From an uncultured Fidelibacterota bacterium (GTDB lineage: Bacteria > Fidelibacterota > Marinisomatia > Marinisomatales > Marinisomataceae), in contig CACGWZ010000004.1 in the NCBI GenBank assembly GCA_902576865.1, positions 1 through 64,000 of the forward strand: a DNA stretch of 64,000 bases. Direction: 5' to 3'. A program made the translations under genes and the position numbers. How positions within the stretch are numbered: position 1 is the first letter of the stretch; the number at the start of each line of letters is the position of its first letter. Under the pieces are notes generated by a model. The model did not search any database. It saw only the letters and a list, made by a program, of their open reading frames with translations, and had not been told where the DNA came from. This document shows positions 62,389 to 64,000 of this stretch, piece after piece.

Positions 62389-63024
62389 TTGAGAGATAAA
62401 CTTCAAAACTTTATTTTAAGACCAATTAAGGTTAGCTATAAAGATAGATCTGACTATACGCCAATAGAAAATTTTATATTAAATCCTATTATTTTAGCTT
62501 TAATTGTTTTTCTAGTTACTTATCAAGCTTTCTCTTTAAATGATAATGTTAAACCATCTGCTTCAGATACAGCACTAAGCAATGCGATGATTTACTTTGA
62601 AAAAGGAGATTTTGATAACGCTGTTTTACAGCTTGAGACTGTTGTGGATAATTTCTCCGGCTCAAAAGCAGCACATCAAGCAAAGTTCTATCTTGGAAGA
62701 ACTGCATTTATTAATGGCAATAATGACAAAGCACTTGTTTATTTATCTGAAAGTGTTTCTAAATTAAAGTATGATAATCTTAAAAAAGAAGGATATATCA
62801 TGCTTGCTGAGTTAAAAAATGACACAAAAATGTATGATAAAGCAATGAAGTTTACAGACTCAGAAAATGAAATTAAATATATCAGTATCCTTAAAGCTAA
62901 AAAACTTGCTCAAAATGGCCAACCAGATCAGTCTATTAAGCTTCTTGAATCATTAGATGGCGATAATCCGGCATATAACGAACTTTTTGAGGAAGTGTAT
63001 GGACTCGTATTAAGTATAAACTAA
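62389..63024 (+). CDS. TPR-like protein with one membrane helix
   Basis: The 211-residue product starts at TTG (62389), five bases past the trhO stop. A basic 28-residue cytoplasmic end is followed by one membrane helix (LNPIILALIVFLVTYQAFSL, 31-50) and TPR-like repeats such as AMIYFEKGDFDNAVLQLETV. The layout resembles the YfgM type of periplasmic TPR proteins linked to the Sec translocon. The function is inferred only from layout. Confidence 0.75.
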   Translation: MRDKLQNFILRPIKVSYKDRSDYTPIENFILNPIILALIVFLVTYQAFSLNDNVKPSASDTALSNAMIYFEKGDFDNAVLQLETVVDNFSGSKAAHQAKFYLGRTAFINGNNDKALVYLSESVSKLKYDNLKKEGYIMLAELKNDTKMYDKAMKFTDSENEIKYISILKAKKLAQNGQPDQSIKLLESLDGDNPAYNELFEEVYGLVLSIN

Positions 63025-63069
63025 GATACTTGTTAAAACGATATTAATTAAATATATTCCAATGAATTT

Positions 63070-63090
63070 AATGGGCTACGGCCCATTTTT
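63070..63090 (+). terminator. Hairpin terminator before nusA
   Basis: ATGGGC (63071-63076) pairs with GCCCAT (63081-63086) around a TACG loop, followed by TTTTT. It separates the TPR gene from nusA. Immediately downstream TATAAT (63093-63098) could serve as the -10 box of nusA, though no good -35 box is seen. Confidence 0.8.
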
Positions 63091-63119
63091 GTTATAATGA
63101 AAAAAATTGAAGGGTAATT

Positions 63120-64000
63120 ATGATTAATAGAGATTTAATTGAAATTTTTATTGAATTAGCAAGAGAAAAGAATATCGAGCGTTCAGAGCTTGGTACAATA
63201 ATTGAACAATTATTTTTATTTATAATTGAGAAAGAAACTGGTGAATCTGATAATTGTAGTGTTATTGTAAATCTTGATAAAGGTGAAATTGAAATATATG
63301 TGGAAAAAACAATTGTTGAAGAGGTGGACGATGATCACTTTGATATTACCTTAGAAAGAGCAATTGAGCTTGAACCAGATTTAGCTGGTGAATTAAAACT
63401 GGGAGATACTTTTGTGGAGGTAATTGACCCTGCACGTTTTGGTAGAAGATTAGTTGCAAATGCGAGACAATTTTTAAACAAAAGAACCAGAGAAGTTCAA
63501 CAGCAGTACATTTATGAAGATTATGTTCAGAGAATTGGAGAAGTTATTATAGGAACTGTTCATCAAGTGCATCGAGAAAATACTTTTGTAAATATTGAGC
63601 AAACAGAATTGAGAATGCCTAGAAATGAGCAAATTTTTTCTGAAAGATTTAGAAGAGGTGATACAATCAGAGCTTTAGTCAAGTCTGTTGAGGTAACACC
63701 AAAAGGTCCAGATATTTTAATATCTCGAAGTGACGATCTTTTTCTTTACAAGCTTTTTGAAATGGAAGTTCCAGAAATTGAAGATGGAATCATTGAAATT
63801 AAAGGAATTGCAAGAAAACCAGGAGAAAGAAGTAAGATAATTGTTCATTCTGTAGATAAACGAATTGATGCAGTTGGTGCCTGTGTAGGTATGAGAGGAA
63901 GTAGAATTCAATCAGTTGTTAGAGAGTTGAACAATGAAAAAATTGATATTGTTAATTTTACAGAGAAATCTGAAGTCTTTATAACTAGAGCGCTTTCTCC
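63120..64000 (+). CDS. nusA: Transcription factor NusA, N-terminal part (gene cut by window edge)
   Basis: The frame runs from the ATG at 63120 past the window end (293 codons seen). The N-terminal RNA-polymerase-binding domain, the DPARFGRRLVANARQFL segment, the S1 domain (IGEVIIGTVHQVHRENTFVNI) and the first KH domain (VDKRIDAVGACVGMRGSRIQ) are in order. NusA controls pausing and termination. rimP, which usually precedes nusA, is absent upstream. Confidence 0.96.
   Translation, partial: MINRDLIEIFIELAREKNIERSELGTIIEQLFLFIIEKETGESDNCSVIVNLDKGEIEIYVEKTIVEEVDDDHFDITLERAIELEPDLAGELKLGDTFVEVIDPARFGRRLVANARQFLNKRTREVQQQYIYEDYVQRIGEVIIGTVHQVHRENTFVNIEQTELRMPRNEQIFSERFRRGDTIRALVKSVEVTPKGPDILISRSDDLFLYKLFEMEVPEIEDGIIEIKGIARKPGERSKIIVHSVDKRIDAVGACVGMRGSRIQSVVRELNNEKIDIVNFTEKSEVFITRALS

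Noticed and set aside
63717-63911. Minus-strand open frame inside nusA
   Set aside because: It overlaps a well-conserved part of nusA and its translation is low-complexity Asn/Ser/Phe, typical of an antisense shadow.

Overview
The window is an AT-rich bacterial chromosome segment. It is packed with genes on the plus strand and has no gene-free stretch longer than about 150 bases. The gene order secY-map-infA-rpmJ (no adk), the zinc-free 38-residue L36, and secreted proteins cut just before a glutamine all point to the Fibrobacterota/Chlorobiota/Bacteroidota (FCB) side of the tree. A marine Marinimicrobia (SAR406)-like lineage is my best guess from gene content. That is inference only, because no 16S gene or marker search was available.

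Layout. Bases 1-14343 are one uninterrupted S10-spc-alpha ribosomal superoperon, from the fusA tail to rplQ, with rpoA, secY, map and infA included. Bases 14344-19630 hold a free-methionine-sulfoxide reductase, a sulfotransferase-like gene, tRNA-Met, NADP-glutamate dehydrogenase, pgk-tpiA-secG and tRNA-Leu. Bases 19707-27801 carry a secreted TPR protein, a HAD hydrolase, acpS, murA, the trkA-trkH potassium system and uvrC. Bases 27798-36370 hold a cystathionine beta-synthase-like enzyme, Hsp20, tldD-tldE, four tRNAs in two groups, and small enzymes and membrane proteins. Bases 36403-45661 hold umuDC, a YjjX-type NTPase, small membrane proteins, YceI, gltX and tadA (each directly behind a tRNA), a steroid 5-alpha-reductase-like gene facing an SDR gene, a thioesterase and yaaA. 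Bases 45674-57489 contain a TPR lipoprotein, dnaX-ybaB-recR-pgsA-pgpA-cinA-recA, an inositol monophosphatase, an alanine/sodium symporter, rnhB-lepB and a coiled-coil protein. Bases 57536-64000 contain tRNA-Leu, a long-chain acyl-CoA ligase, a small secreted ORF, two tandem secreted paralogues of unknown function, trhO, a TPR membrane protein and the start of nusA.

How the genes work together. The segment is dominated by translation, replication/repair (uvrC, umuDC, dnaX, recR, recA, cinA), envelope and lipid synthesis (murA, acpS, pgsA, pgpA, lepB, secY, secG) and central metabolism. I see no phage, transposon, CRISPR array or defence island.

The points most worth a second look are: an ATT start codon for uvrC; a ten-A run in dnaX whose slippage would give a short gamma-like product; a near-perfect sigma-54 promoter in front of hsp20; loss of structural zinc ligands in L36, S14, S4, DnaX and RecR together; mature secreted proteins that all begin with Gln; gltX and tadA starting 2-3 bases behind tRNA genes, with tadA next to its own tRNA-Arg(ACG) substrate; and a pair of secreted paralogues of unknown function.
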